A DNA stretch of 64,000 nucleotides from Streptomonospora nanhaiensis (GCF_026642255.1 NZ_CP113264.1:3410001-3474000), one strand, 5' to 3'; shown: positions 33,392 to 42,424, numbered from the stretch's first letter. Notes: a model not told the origin generated them from the sequence alone. Translations and numbers: made by a program.

Positions 33392-33889
33392 ATGAGCGCG
33401 ACAGAACAAGGAACGCCGACGAGGTCGGCGACAGCCGACCGCGAGATCGTCGTCTCCCGGACCATCGACGCCCCGCCCGAGCTGGTGTTCGAGGCGTTCA
33501 CCGACGTGCGGCACCTGTCGCGGTGGTGGGGGCCGGAGGGGTTCACCACCACCACGCGGGCGTTCGAGTTCCGCGTCGGCGGGGTGTGGGACTTCGTGAT
33601 GCACGGACCGGACGGGACGGACTACCAGGAGTGGATCACCTGGACCGAGCTCGCCCCGCCGGAACGGATCGCGATGCTCCACGGTGAGACCCGCGACGAC
33701 CCGAACGCCTTCGAGTCGGTCCTCACGTTCGAGCCCGACGGTGCGGCGACCCGGATCGAGATGCGCACGGTGTTCCCCACCAGGGAGCTGCGCGACGAGG
33801 CGGCCGAGAAGTACCACGCGGTCGAGAGCGGCCGGCAGACCCTGGGCAACCTTGCCGCCTACGTCACCGAGACCGTCCGGAAGCGGTGA
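33392..33889 (+). CDS. SRPBCC (AHSA1-type) domain protein
   Basis: The 165-residue START/Bet v1-like protein opens with IVVSRTIDAPPELVFEAFTDVRHLSRWWGPEGF, the AHSA1 hallmark. It then has FEFRVGGVWDFVMHGPDG, a WTELAPPERI strand and the long C-terminal helix (EKYHAVESGRQTLGNLAAYV). Such proteins bind hydrophobic ligands in a deep pocket. It is co-transcribed with the ArsR regulator. Confidence 0.92.
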   Translation: MSATEQGTPTRSATADREIVVSRTIDAPPELVFEAFTDVRHLSRWWGPEGFTTTTRAFEFRVGGVWDFVMHGPDGTDYQEWITWTELAPPERIAMLHGETRDDPNAFESVLTFEPDGAATRIEMRTVFPTRELRDEAAEKYHAVESGRQTLGNLAAYVTETVRKR

Positions 33890-34051
33890 CTGCCCCGGCC
33901 CCGGCGGCAGGCCGCCGGGGCCGGCCGTCCGCGGAGGGCCGGCCCCGGTCCCCCTCTGCGGACGGAGGCGTGTGCGCGGCGGGGATCCGGGGCGCGGGAG
34001 GAGCCGGGCGAGGAGGGCCGAAAAAGGGGTGTTCAATTCGACTCGGGGCTA

Positions 34052-34065
34052 TTCTTTTATTTCCA
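34052..34065. repeat. AT-rich 14-mer flanking phoD (copy 1)
   Basis: TTCTTTTATTTCCA occurs here and again, in the same orientation, at 36150-36163. The two copies bracket the phoD unit. A 14-base match this poor in G+C is unexpected in this genome. Confidence 0.5.
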
Positions 34066-34103
34066 GTTGAATTGCGGATTTGATTCTGATTTGGCGGCCT
34101 GTT

Positions 34104-34131
34104 TTTACAGTTCGATTGAACGAACTATACG
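34104..34131 (+). promoter_or_regulatory. Putative phoD promoter with internal dyad
   Basis: -35 TTTACA (34104-34109), 16-bp spacer, -10 TATACG (34126-34131). The spacer is occupied by GTTC-GATT-GAAC plus a further GAAC, a compact dyad where a repressor would block RNA polymerase. No convincing PHO box was seen. Confidence 0.5.
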
Positions 34132-34336
34132 AAAGCAGGGGGATGCGGGTCGTGGCATCGGCGTTCTCCCGGGGCATCTTGGTCCTCGGAGCTCTCCGTC
34201 ACCCGATGGTCACCCGCGCGGGTTCAACGTTCACCGGGCGGTGGTTGGGACGTTCCGCTTTCCGTGGCCGGATAGAGCACGGTCCCCGTCCGCCCCGACC
34301 GGGGCCGGGCGCTCCACGAACTCCAGGAGACCGTGC

Positions 34337-36001
34337 ATGCCGGGAACTCCCCGCACCCCCGCCCCCGCTCCTTCCCCCACCCCCCTGACCGCGGTGCCCG
34401 CGCCGACCGCCCCGCCGGCGAGCGCCGCCCCCGTCTCCGCCTCCCTCGCGGAAGAGGCCGCCCGCGCCACCCGCCGCCAGCTCCTGGTGGGCGGCGCCGC
34501 CACCCTGGGAGCCGTCGCCCTGGCCTCCAGCTGGGCCCCCGAGGCACACGCCGACGCCGCCCCCCGGCCCGGACGGGTGGCCGAACCCTTCACCCTCGGC
34601 GTCGCCTCCGGAGAACCCCTCCACAACGGCGTCGTCCTGTGGACCCGCCTGGCGCCCGACCCCCTGGCGGAGAACGGGCTCGGCGGCATGCCCGACCGGC
34701 GGGTCGAGGTCGAGTGGCAGGTCTCCCAGGACGAGAACTTCCGCCGCATCACCACCTCCGGCACCGTCGGGACCGGCCCCCGCGCAGCCCACTCCGTCCA
34801 CGTGGAGGTCCAGGGGCTGCGGCCCGGAACCCCCTACTACTACCGGTTCCGCCACGGCAACGAGATCAGTCCCGTGGGCCGGACCCTGACCACGCCGGCG
34901 CCCAACGCGCGGACGGACCGCTTCGCGTTCGCGTTCGCCAGCTGCCAGAGCTACACCAGCGGCCACTTCACCGCCCAGGAGCACCTGGCCAGGGAGGACC
35001 TGGACCTGGTCGTGTTCCTGGGCGACTACATCTACGAGACCGGTGAGGCCGGGGGCGCCGGGCGCCCCCACGTGCCCGCCCGGGAGGTCCAGACCCTGGC
35101 CGAGTACCGCGTCCGGCACGCCCAGTACAAGGCCGACGCGGGCCTCCAGGCGGCCCACGCCGCCTTCCCGTGGGCGGTGGTCTTCGACGACCACGAACTG
35201 GAGAACAACTGGGCCGACGAGACCCCGTACGGCGGCGAGCCCTCGGAGGCCTTCCTCCAGCGCAGGGCCGACGCGCTCAAGGCCTACTACGAGCACATGC
35301 CGCTGCGCCGCTCCCAGATCCCCGCCGGGCCGGACATGCACCTCTACCGCAAGCTGTCCTTCGGCAACCTCGTGGACGTGCACCTGCTCGACACCCGCCA
35401 GTACCGGGACGTGCAGGTGGCGGACTCCGAGCGCGGCGACCCCTCGCGCACCCTGCTCGGCGCGGACCAGCGGGCGTGGCTGCTGAACGGGCTGTCCTCC
35501 TCGCGGGCCCGCTGGAACGTGCTGGCGCAGCAGGTGTTCTTCTCCCAGCGCGACTTCGCCGCCGGCGCGGCCACCGACTTCAGCGACGACGCCTGGGACA
35601 ACTACCGGGTCGAGCGGGACACCGTCCGCGACGCGCTGGCCCGTGTGCGCAACCCGGTCGTGATCACCGGGGACGTGCACGCCAACTACGTGTGCGACGT
35701 GAAGGCGGACTTCGACGACCCGGGCTCGGCGACGGTCGCCACGGAACTGGTGGGCACCTCGTTCACCAGCGGAGGGGACGGCGCGGAGCAGAACCCGGGC
35801 GACGCGGTGCAGCTGAGGGAGAACCCGCACATCCGGTTCGTCAACCGCAGACGCGGCTACGTCCGCAACGTCGTGACCCCCACCGGGTGGACGGCCGACT
35901 ACAGGACGCTCGACTACGTGACCGACCCCGGCGCGCCCATCACCGACCGGGCCCGGTTCGTCATCGACGACGGCGTCCCGGGCGTGCGACCCCAGGCCTG
36001 A
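34337..36001 (+). CDS. phoD: PhoD-family alkaline phosphatase/phosphodiesterase
   Basis: This 554-residue secreted phosphodiesterase/phosphatase would release phosphate from diesters such as teichoic acids. A Tat signal lies unusually far in: the twin-arginine stretch ATRRQLLVGGAATLG at about residue 48 is followed by a hydrophobic segment and AHADAA. Next come a PhoD N-terminal domain (FTLGVASGEPLHNGVVLWTRLAP) and the catalytic core with FASCQSY, FLGDYIYE, FDDHELENNW, and ITGDVHANYV. These supply the Fe/Ca ligands typical of PhoD. A Pro/Ala/Thr-rich segment of about 45 residues precedes the twin arginines. AGGAGA lies 7 nt before the ATG. Confidence 0.93.
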   Translation: MPGTPRTPAPAPSPTPLTAVPAPTAPPASAAPVSASLAEEAARATRRQLLVGGAATLGAVALASSWAPEAHADAAPRPGRVAEPFTLGVASGEPLHNGVVLWTRLAPDPLAENGLGGMPDRRVEVEWQVSQDENFRRITTSGTVGTGPRAAHSVHVEVQGLRPGTPYYYRFRHGNEISPVGRTLTTPAPNARTDRFAFAFASCQSYTSGHFTAQEHLAREDLDLVVFLGDYIYETGEAGGAGRPHVPAREVQTLAEYRVRHAQYKADAGLQAAHAAFPWAVVFDDHELENNWADETPYGGEPSEAFLQRRADALKAYYEHMPLRRSQIPAGPDMHLYRKLSFGNLVDVHLLDTRQYRDVQVADSERGDPSRTLLGADQRAWLLNGLSSSRARWNVLAQQVFFSQRDFAAGAATDFSDDAWDNYRVERDTVRDALARVRNPVVITGDVHANYVCDVKADFDDPGSATVATELVGTSFTSGGDGAEQNPGDAVQLRENPHIRFVNRRRGYVRNVVTPTGWTADYRTLDYVTDPGAPITDRARFVIDDGVPGVRPQA

Positions 36002-36873
36002 CCGGCCCCCGGCTGCCGGAGGCGGGGGCAGCCCTGCTCCACCGTCTCCGGGCCGGGACGCCGGGGGCGGCCGGTGCGCCGCCCGGAGACGGTAAATACT
36101 TCACCTGCATCCACCCGCGGGCCAGGCCAGCGGCACCTCAAGGAAAAAGTTCTTTTATTTCCACTCTCCGCGATTCTTCAAGGGGAGGGAATCGGGTGTT
36201 TTTCTTCCAGGCATACATGGAGTTGAGTGTTGCCTGGTGGCGCGCTTCCGGGTCTATAATCAGAAGCAGGCCGAGCGCGCGCCCCAGGACGACTCGAGGC
36301 CCGGAGGCGGTGGCGCTGGAAGTGCGAGAAGACGCGCACCGGTCTCTCGCGGTGGAAGTCCTCGACAGGCCCGCCGTGATTCCCGGAGGATCCGGATGCG
36401 GACCCGGGACACAAGGAATGGTGAAGGCAGCGCCGAGGCCCATGGGCGCGTGACCGCGACCGGTGTCGCGAGGTCCGCCCCGGGGTGCCATCGGTCGCGT
36501 ACACGCCCGATGGAAGCGTCTGCGCCGCCCTCGGAGACGAGCTCGGAGACGAGATCGAGGGAAGCCTCCGCTCGTTCGGAGGGTCGTCCTGCGAACGCGA
36601 ATTCACGAGAGAGGAAGACTGTCTCATTTCTTGCTGGAAAGAGGCGGTTCCTCCCATCCTTCCTTGTCTTCATTTATATCTCCGGACACCGGGGCCTCGT
36701 GCTCATGGAGACCGCGGGAAAATCGACAGGAAAAAGGCGTTCTCCGTCAAGGGTGTGAACTTTCCTGAGGAGAACCCGTCTGGGGCGCCCGGTCGCGGCA
36801 CGGTGGTTCTGTGTTCTCCGGAGTACTGCAGCACGGGGCTTCAACAACCTCGCCGGAAGAAAAGAGGAACGAC
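36002..36873. other. 872-bp region without a recognisable gene
   Basis: G+C falls in parts (36141-36260 and 36600-36870). A TATAAT box lies at 36255-36260 with TTGCCT 19 bp upstream, facing right. Open frames exist on both strands (for example 36485-36877 plus and 36260-36673 minus), but none shows actinobacterial codon bias, a credible start or a family motif. It could be a decayed gene, a long 5' leader of the small peptidoglycan-binding gene, or an RNA-coding stretch. Confidence 0.45.
36150..36163. repeat. AT-rich 14-mer flanking phoD (copy 2)
   Basis: Identical to 34052-34065, same orientation, about 150 bp after the phoD stop. Confidence 0.5.
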
Positions 36874-37116
36874 ATGATTGGGCTCAAGCAAGGCGACAGC
36901 GGGGAGAAGGTGGCGTACCTGCAGGAACTGCTCATCGCAGCGGGCCACCTGGACAAGAACCCCGGCGCCGACGGCGAGTACGGGACCGAGACCACCGAAG
37001 CGGTCCGCAAGGCCAGGGCGGCGCAGGGATCGACCAAGCCCGGGACGCCGATCACCGGGACCGCCGGCGGGCAGGTCATGAAGGAGTTCGTGGAGAAGGT
37101 GGCGGGGGTGAAGTAG
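36874..37116 (+). CDS. Small peptidoglycan-binding-domain protein
   Basis: The 80-residue protein is almost entirely one PG_binding_1 domain: LKQGDSGEKVAYLQELLIAAGHL, then DGEYGTETTEAVRKA. No signal peptide is visible, which is odd for a cell-wall binder; it may act in the cytoplasm, be exported another way, or be a tail-fibre/hydrolase remnant. AAGAGGA lies 6 nt before the ATG. An AT-rich stretch of over 800 bp lies upstream and a sigma-factor gene converges from downstream. Confidence 0.8.
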   Translation: MIGLKQGDSGEKVAYLQELLIAAGHLDKNPGADGEYGTETTEAVRKARAAQGSTKPGTPITGTAGGQVMKEFVEKVAGVK

Positions 37117-37220
37117 CCCGCGCCCGCTCCACAAGGCCATGACGCCATGGCCGGCCCCTCGCGACGGACACGCCGCGGGGGGCTCCCCTGCGAGCGGGCC
37201 GGGGCGGTGCGCGGTCCGGT

Positions 37221-38078
37221 TCAGGCGGCGGTCCCCACGCCCATCTCCTCGCGCAGGCGCTCCAGGGTCGTCCGCAGGAGGCGGGAGATGTGCATCTGGG
37301 AGTAGCCCAGACGCTCGGCGATCTCGGCCTGTGTGTGGTCGTGGAAGTAGCGCAGCATGAGGATGTCGCGTTCGCGCTCGGACAGGCGTGCCAGGGCCGG
37401 TTTGAGGGCCTCGCGGTCCACCACCAGGTCCAGGAGCCGGTCCTCGCAGCCCAGGTGCTCCTCCAGCGAGGGGGAGTCGTCCCCGTCCGCGTCCGGGTTG
37501 TCGGGGGCGTCCAGCGACAGGGCCCGGTAGAGGTCGGAGACCTGGCGGACCTCGTCCAGCTGCTCGCGGGTCATCCCGAGCTTGTGCCCGAGTTCGTCGC
37601 CGGTGGGCGTGCGCCCCAGTTCCTGCGTCATCTCCTGCCGGGCCTGGTGCAGGCGGATCCGGTTCTCCTGCGCCGACCGGGGCACCCGCACGGCCCAGGT
37701 GTGGTCGCGGAAGTGGCGCTTGACCTCGCCGATCGCGGTCGGCATCAGATAGCCGAGGAACGGCGCCCCCCGGTCGGGGTCGAAGCCGCGGATGGCCTTG
37801 CACAGGCCCACCATCGCCGTCTGGTACAGGTCCTCCACCGGTTCCCCGCGGCCCCCGTAGCGGTGCGCGATCCGCTTCATGGCCGGCGCGTAGTGGGACA
37901 CGACCCGCTCCTGGAGCTCGTGTGCTCCGGGACCGCCCGGGCCCAGGGCCTTGAGCTGTCTGAGGAGGGCTTCGCCCGGGTCCCGTTCGCCCGGTCCCGG
38001 CCGTCGCGGCGCCGGGATCATCGGACCTCGTGCGGCGGGAGCGTCGACCGGAAGCGCGTCGGTGTCGGTGACGGACAA
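37221..38078 (-). CDS. SigB/SigF-type RNA polymerase sigma factor
   Basis: This 285-residue group-3 sigma factor has region 2 (PVEDLYQTAMVGLCKAIRGFD, then GYLMPTAIGEVKRHFRDH), region 3 (VPRSAQENRIRLHQARQEMTQELGRTPTGDELGHKLGM) and region 4 (LSERERDILMLRYFHDHTQAEIAERLGYSQMHISRLL). The pattern is SigB/F/G, governing stress or differentiation in actinobacteria. No RsbW-like anti-sigma or anti-anti-sigma gene is adjacent, so partner switching must come from elsewhere. The start is probably TTG 38078 behind a GGGGG run. Confidence 0.93.
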   Translation of the reverse strand: MSVTDTDALPVDAPAARGPMIPAPRRPGPGERDPGEALLRQLKALGPGGPGAHELQERVVSHYAPAMKRIAHRYGGRGEPVEDLYQTAMVGLCKAIRGFDPDRGAPFLGYLMPTAIGEVKRHFRDHTWAVRVPRSAQENRIRLHQARQEMTQELGRTPTGDELGHKLGMTREQLDEVRQVSDLYRALSLDAPDNPDADGDDSPSLEEHLGCEDRLLDLVVDREALKPALARLSERERDILMLRYFHDHTQAEIAERLGYSQMHISRLLRTTLERLREEMGVGTAA

Positions 38079-38554
38079 GAGAGACCCCCTGAAAGCCGGC
38101 CTGTGCGTTGCTGCCGCAACGGCAGGGCACGGCCCTCGAAGGCACGTGCCACTGTCATCCTTCCCTCACGAAGGAGACTAAAAGGCCCAGAGAGAACTTT
38201 GGGGAACTCTTGCTACCACAGAGCGACAAACAAGACATTTAGTACAGGCATGTGTGGAGTGCTCAGCGGCCGACGCACCCGGGGCACTCCCCCGCGCCCG
38301 CGGGGGCATGTCGGCGGCTTCCCGTTTCCGGCGGCGGCGTCGCGCGCTCTGCCTCGGGAGCCGCGGCGCGAACGCGCGCCGACGGGGACCCGTGAAGAAC
38401 CGGTGCGACCCTCCCCTCGTCTCTCCGGACGCGAAAACACCAGGACGCCCCGGCGCCGGACCCGTACCATGCCCGGTGGTCGCCCTGCGGCGGCCACCGG
38501 TCCTGCGCACCGTGCCAGGACGCGAACGCACGAGCAGTCGGGGGAAGACGTCCG
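38079..38554. other. Divergent intergenic region, sigma factor / APH(9)-like gene
   Basis: 476 bp. An AT-richer patch at 38165-38255 upstream of the sigma-factor gene is the likely promoter area. I did not find a clear SigB-type GTTT/GGGTA promoter or a gene. Confidence 0.45.
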
Positions 38555-39541
38555 ATGGCACCATCCGGTATCGCCTCCGTGGTGGGCGAGCACTACGCAC
38601 TGGAGGGGGCGGACCTCGTCCCGGTCAGCGGCGGCGCGGACCTGAACGCCTCGCTGTGGCGGGCCACCGACGCGCGCGGGCGCCGCTTCGCCGTCAAGTG
38701 GAGCAGCGGGGGCTCCCCCGCGGGGCTCGTACTGCCCGCCGCGCTCAACGCGGTCCGGCCGGGAAGCGCTCCGGAGCCGCTGCCCGCACGCACCGGAGCC
38801 CTGTGGGTCGACACCGGCGGCGCACGCCTGTCGGTCATGGAGTGGGTCGAGGGCACGAGCGCCCTCGAAACGCCCCCGGGGCCGGCCGGATGGCGCGAGC
38901 TGGGTCAGATCCTGGCTGCCCTGCACGGGGTGCCGCTCGGGGACGAGGCACTGGAGCGGGTCCCGCGCGAGGACTTCGATCCCGGCCGGTGGGCCGGGCT
39001 GTTCGAACGCGTCGACACCGCGCTCGACGCCGGACCCGCCGAGGGGATCGGGCGGCGACTGGCAGAGCTGTGGTCCGGGAACCGCTCGGCACTGCGCGAG
39101 GTCCACCGGCGCACGATCGACCTGGCCGCACGCCTCCGGGAGCGGGACGGCCTCCCCGGCTTCGCCGCCTGCCACGCCGACCCGCATCTGGGCAACCTCG
39201 TCATCGCCACCGACGGGCGCCCGGTCCTCATCGACTTCGACGACGCGGTCCTCGCCCCGCGCGAACGCGACCTGATGTTCGTCCTCGGGGGCGGTGTCCT
39301 GGCGGACCGGGCCGCCACCGAGGAGCAGCAGGGCCTGTTCCTCGACGGGTACGGGCACCACCGGGTCGACGCCGAACTGCTCGCCTACTACAGGGGCCTG
39401 CGCGTGCTGGAGGACGCCTCCGAACTCGCGGGGATCGTCATCGACCCCGCCAGCGGCGAAGAGGAGCGCCGCGAGGCCTTCGGCCACGTCCGCGGCGTCT
39501 TCTCCCCGACGGGTCTGCTCGCCCAGGCGCTGTCCGAATAG
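38555..39541 (+). CDS. APH(9)-like phosphotransferase (spectinomycin phosphotransferase family)
   Basis: The 328-residue kinase has the aminoglycoside phosphotransferase fold: ATP-site lysine in FAVKWSSG, hinge VMEWVEG, catalytic HADPHLGNL, and metal-binding Asp in VLIDFDDAVLAPRERDLMF. The last motif (DFDDAxxxPxERDLMF) with the following GGG is characteristic of the APH(9)/spectinomycin group rather than APH(3'). Whether it inactivates spectinomycin is not proven; many such proteins phosphorylate unknown small molecules. GGGGAAG precedes the ATG. Confidence 0.87.
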   Translation: MAPSGIASVVGEHYALEGADLVPVSGGADLNASLWRATDARGRRFAVKWSSGGSPAGLVLPAALNAVRPGSAPEPLPARTGALWVDTGGARLSVMEWVEGTSALETPPGPAGWRELGQILAALHGVPLGDEALERVPREDFDPGRWAGLFERVDTALDAGPAEGIGRRLAELWSGNRSALREVHRRTIDLAARLRERDGLPGFAACHADPHLGNLVIATDGRPVLIDFDDAVLAPRERDLMFVLGGGVLADRAATEEQQGLFLDGYGHHRVDAELLAYYRGLRVLEDASELAGIVIDPASGEEERREAFGHVRGVFSPTGLLAQALSE

Positions 39542-39723
39542 GGCCGCCGGGATCGCCGCTGGTCGCACCCCTGCAGGAGGCATGGGGAGCGCCACGGGCG
39601 GGTAGCCGGGTGGGCACGGGCGAGACCCCGGCGGAGGGACCTCCCCGCCGGGGTCCGGCGGGCGCCGCAGGCCGCGCCCACCGATCCCGGGAGACCACCG
39701 GCCCACTCGAAGGAGCAGCGTTC

Positions 39724-40422
39724 ATGAAGATCCTCATCGTCCTGACCTCGCACGACGAGCTCGGTGACACCGGACGCAAGACGGGCTTCTGGCTGGAGGA
39801 ACTGGCAGCCCCGTACTACCGCTTCAAGGACGCCGGCGCCGAGCTGGTGCTCGCCTCGCCCCGGGGCGGGCGTCCGCCGCTGGACCCCAAGAGCAACGAG
39901 CCCGACGCCCGGACCGACCAGACCCGGCGCTTCGAGTCCGACACCGAGGCCATGGCCGCCCTGGAGAGCACGGTGCGCCTCGACTCGGTCTCGGCCGCCG
40001 AGTTCGACACGGTCTTCTACCCCGGCGGACACGGTCCGCTGTGGGACCTCGCCGAGGACGAGCACTCCGTCCGGCTCATCGAGACCACCCTGCGGGCGGG
40101 CAGACCGCTCGCCCTGGTCTGCCACGCGCCGGGGGCCCTGCGCCACGTCACCGGAGAGGACGGCAACCCGCTGGTCCGGGGCAGGAGGGTCACGGGGTTC
40201 ACGAACTCGGAGGAGGCCGCCGTCGGGCTGACCGACGTGGTCCCGTTCCTGGTGGAGGACCAGCTCGAGGAACTCGGCGGCGTCTTCTCCAAGGTCGGGG
40301 ACTGGGAGCCGTACGTCGTTCGCGACGGCCTGCTGCTCACCGGTCAGAACCCCGCGTCCTCGGGTCCCGCGGCCGAGGCCCTGCTCGATCTGGTCGCCGA
40401 GGTGGACGGCGAACGCGCATGA
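39724..40422 (+). CDS. DJ-1/PfpI family protein (type 1 glutamine amidotransferase-like, Hsp31/HchA type)
   Basis: The 232-residue protein starts MKILIVLTSHDELGDTGRKTGFWLEELAAPY, has the nucleophile elbow LALVCHAPGAL (Cys near 135) and the FYPGGHGPLWDL loop carrying the glutamate region. FTNSEE and a QNPxSS end (LLTGQNPASSGPAA) are typical of the Hsp31/YDR533C-like subgroup, which act as glyoxalase III/deglycase-type enzymes. AAGGAG lies 8 nt before the ATG. It follows the APH gene on the same strand, but 180 bp separate them. Confidence 0.92.
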   Translation: MKILIVLTSHDELGDTGRKTGFWLEELAAPYYRFKDAGAELVLASPRGGRPPLDPKSNEPDARTDQTRRFESDTEAMAALESTVRLDSVSAAEFDTVFYPGGHGPLWDLAEDEHSVRLIETTLRAGRPLALVCHAPGALRHVTGEDGNPLVRGRRVTGFTNSEEAAVGLTDVVPFLVEDQLEELGGVFSKVGDWEPYVVRDGLLLTGQNPASSGPAAEALLDLVAEVDGERA

Positions 40423-40512
40423 GCGCACACGCCGTGACGAACACGGCCCGGAGGGCCGGCCCCGGGTCCCGTCCGCGGGGCCGGCCCTCCGGCGCGCCCA
40501 CCCGGATCAGGG

Positions 40513-41094
40513 CTACCCGCCCCCGAGGAGGGAGAGGAGCAGCTGCGCCAGGGCCACGAGCCAGCCCGCCGCGCCGAAGACCATCCCGGCCACCGCTACG
40601 CGGTGCGCCGCCACCGCCGACCGGTGCGCCTGCTCGGCCTGCTCGCGTTCGGCACGGGCGCGCTGTTCCTGGAGCTCCACGTAGGCGTCCAGGCTCTTGG
40701 AGATGCTCTCCAGGAGAACGAGGTGGTGGTCCTCGGTGGGGGCGGCACGGTACCTGGCCAGGCTGCGGGTGAGGTCCCTGCGTTCCCCGGTGGGTCCACC
40801 GGGCCCGCCCGGCGGCGCCCCGGCCGGTCCGGGCGGCCGCCTGACCAGGGACGCGAGCCGGGAGAACAGGCCCCTGCTCCGGGGCGGTCCGGTGGGGAGC
40901 GGGGGGTGTTGGTGCTCGCCGTCGTGTCGGCGGTAGGGACGTTCGACGGGCGGACCATAGGCAGGGGCATGGACCGGAGGCCGCCCCGGCATCGGGACCT
41001 CCACGGGCGTCAGGGGGCCGCCGAGGAGGTCCAGGACGTGGGCGGCATGCGCGACCACGGCGGGATCGTGGCGCGGATGGGGAGTGGCGTCCAT
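40513..41094 (-). CDS. Predicted tail-anchored membrane protein of unknown function
   Basis: The 193-residue protein has an N-terminal Pro/Gly/His-rich low-complexity half. An amphipathic, Glu/Arg/Gln-rich coiled coil follows (about 120-165: ISKSLDAYVELQEQRARAERE...), and one C-terminal transmembrane helix ends the chain (AGMVFGAAGWLVALAQLLLSLLGGG). The topology is a cytoplasmic domain anchored by its tail. I do not recognise a family. ATG 41094 was chosen because the upstream frame loses protein character; no strong ribosome-binding site. Confidence 0.65.
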   Translation of the reverse strand: MDATPHPRHDPAVVAHAAHVLDLLGGPLTPVEVPMPGRPPVHAPAYGPPVERPYRRHDGEHQHPPLPTGPPRSRGLFSRLASLVRRPPGPAGAPPGGPGGPTGERRDLTRSLARYRAAPTEDHHLVLLESISKSLDAYVELQEQRARAEREQAEQAHRSAVAAHRVAVAGMVFGAAGWLVALAQLLLSLLGGG

Positions 41095-41155
41095 GCGACC
41101 ACTCAAGCAGGTCGCCGGAGGAGGCGGAAGCGATTGCCCGAAGCGCGTGCGGGCC

Positions 41156-42304
41156 TCAGCCGTTCTCCGGTTCCTGTTCTCCCCGTCGGGTGCCGCCGGA
41201 CAGCACCGCCGTGCGGAAGGCACGCGTGCCCAGGGCCGCCGCCCCGGCCGCGCACGCCCCGGCGCCCCACAGGAGCAGGAGGACGGACACCGGGTGCGCC
41301 CGCGCGAGGACGCCGATCACCGGGTTGGCCACCAGGAGCGGCAGCCACTGGGCGAGGGTCAGCACCGCGTGGGCCCGCCCCACGGCTCCGCTCGGGCAGG
41401 CGGCCATGAACAGCGGCCCGACGTGGGTGGAGAAGACACCGGTGCCCAGCCCCACGAGTGAGGACACCAGGCAGAACGCCACCGGTCCCGGAGCGAAGGC
41501 GGCGACCGCGATCCCCGCTCCCGCGGTGACCATCCCCAGCGCGGCGGCCGGGCCGGCGCGCCGGGCGGTGCCACGCCACAGGACCAGGGCGGTCGGACCG
41601 GCCATGCCGACCCCGAAGGCCCCGGTGAGCAGCACGACCGCGCGCAGCAGCGGTGTGCCGAACACGGTCGACAGCCCCTCCCCGACCTGGCGGTTCAGGC
41701 CCGGTCCGGCGTCGGCGGACGCCGGGAACCGTGTCCGGGAGCCGACGAGGCGCAGTACCGCGAGCATCACCAGGTAGCCCAGGACCCCGGCCCCGTAGGT
41801 GGCGGGCAGCCCCAGGAAGGTGATCGCCGCGCCTCCCAGCGGAGGCCCGCACAGCACCGCGCCCTGGAGGACGATCTGCCGGGCCGCCAGGGCGCGGCCC
41901 ATGGCCTCGGAGGGGACCAGCAGTTCGGGGACCGACGCCGAGGCCGGGATGTTGACCGCGTCGACCGTGCCCAGGGCCAGAGCGGTCGCGACCATGGCGG
42001 CCGGCCCCGGATCGACGACGGACATGGCCAGTGCGCCCACGGCCGCCAGCGCGCCCAGGACCGCGTTCGCGGCCACCATGACGGGCAGCGCCCCGACACG
42101 GTCGCTGAGCGCGCCCCCGTGCAGGGTCAGCAGTACGCGGGGGACGATCTGCGCCGTGAGAACGGCCGCGGCGGCGCCGGGACCGATCAGGGCCGCGTGC
42201 CACACGAGCCCGAAGACGAGTATCTGCGTGCCGAGCGCCGTCGCTCCTGCTCCGGTCAGCCAGACCCGGTAGAGACGCGGGGGTCCGTGTTCGCTCCGAG
42301 CCAT
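41156..42304 (-). CDS. MFS transporter
   Basis: The 382-residue protein has about 11-12 transmembrane segments, with a helix 2-3 loop reading GGALSDRVGALP. The overall pattern resembles the MFS_3/enterobactin-exporter (EntS-like) group, which exports drugs or siderophores. No regulator or biosynthetic partner is adjacent. Confidence 0.88.
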   Translation of the reverse strand: MARSEHGPPRLYRVWLTGAGATALGTQILVFGLVWHAALIGPGAAAAVLTAQIVPRVLLTLHGGALSDRVGALPVMVAANAVLGALAAVGALAMSVVDPGPAAMVATALALGTVDAVNIPASASVPELLVPSEAMGRALAARQIVLQGAVLCGPPLGGAAITFLGLPATYGAGVLGYLVMLAVLRLVGSRTRFPASADAGPGLNRQVGEGLSTVFGTPLLRAVVLLTGAFGVGMAGPTALVLWRGTARRAGPAAALGMVTAGAGIAVAAFAPGPVAFCLVSSLVGLGTGVFSTHVGPLFMAACPSGAVGRAHAVLTLAQWLPLLVANPVIGVLARAHPVSVLLLLWGAGACAAGAAALGTRAFRTAVLSGGTRRGEQEPENG

Positions 42305-42424
42305 CGGGGCGGCCTCCGGTGCCTGTCGGTGGGGGTTTTCGACACCGGGAACGCTAGCGCGCGCCTCGGACAGAGGCAGTGCGGAATTCCGGGCCTCGCC
42401 TGCCCCGGTCTCCGTCGCGTGGTG

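Larger units (their letters stand above)
33890..34336. other. Long AT-rich leader region upstream of phoD
   Basis: 447 bp. The part 34021-34140 falls to roughly 40% G+C, with several GTTCAATT/GTTGAATT/GTTCGATT variants, a promoter at 34104-34131, and then a leader of about 200 nt to the phoD start. A frame starting at ATG 34143 runs into phoD out of frame but has no protein-like character. Confidence 0.5.

Noticed and set aside
34208..34240. PHO-box-like GGTCACC / GTTCACC direct repeats before phoD
   Set aside because: The spacing (21 bp, with a third at 14/7) does not match the 11-bp repeat unit of PhoP boxes.
34143..34388. Frame starting ATGCGGGTC in the phoD leader
   Set aside because: It has a purine-rich stretch before the ATG, but the product is Arg/Pro-rich in its second half and runs out of frame through the phoD start.
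36485..36877. 130-codon plus-strand frame before the peptidoglycan-binding gene
   Set aside because: No actinobacterial codon bias, no start signal, no motif; kept only as part of the gene-poor interval.
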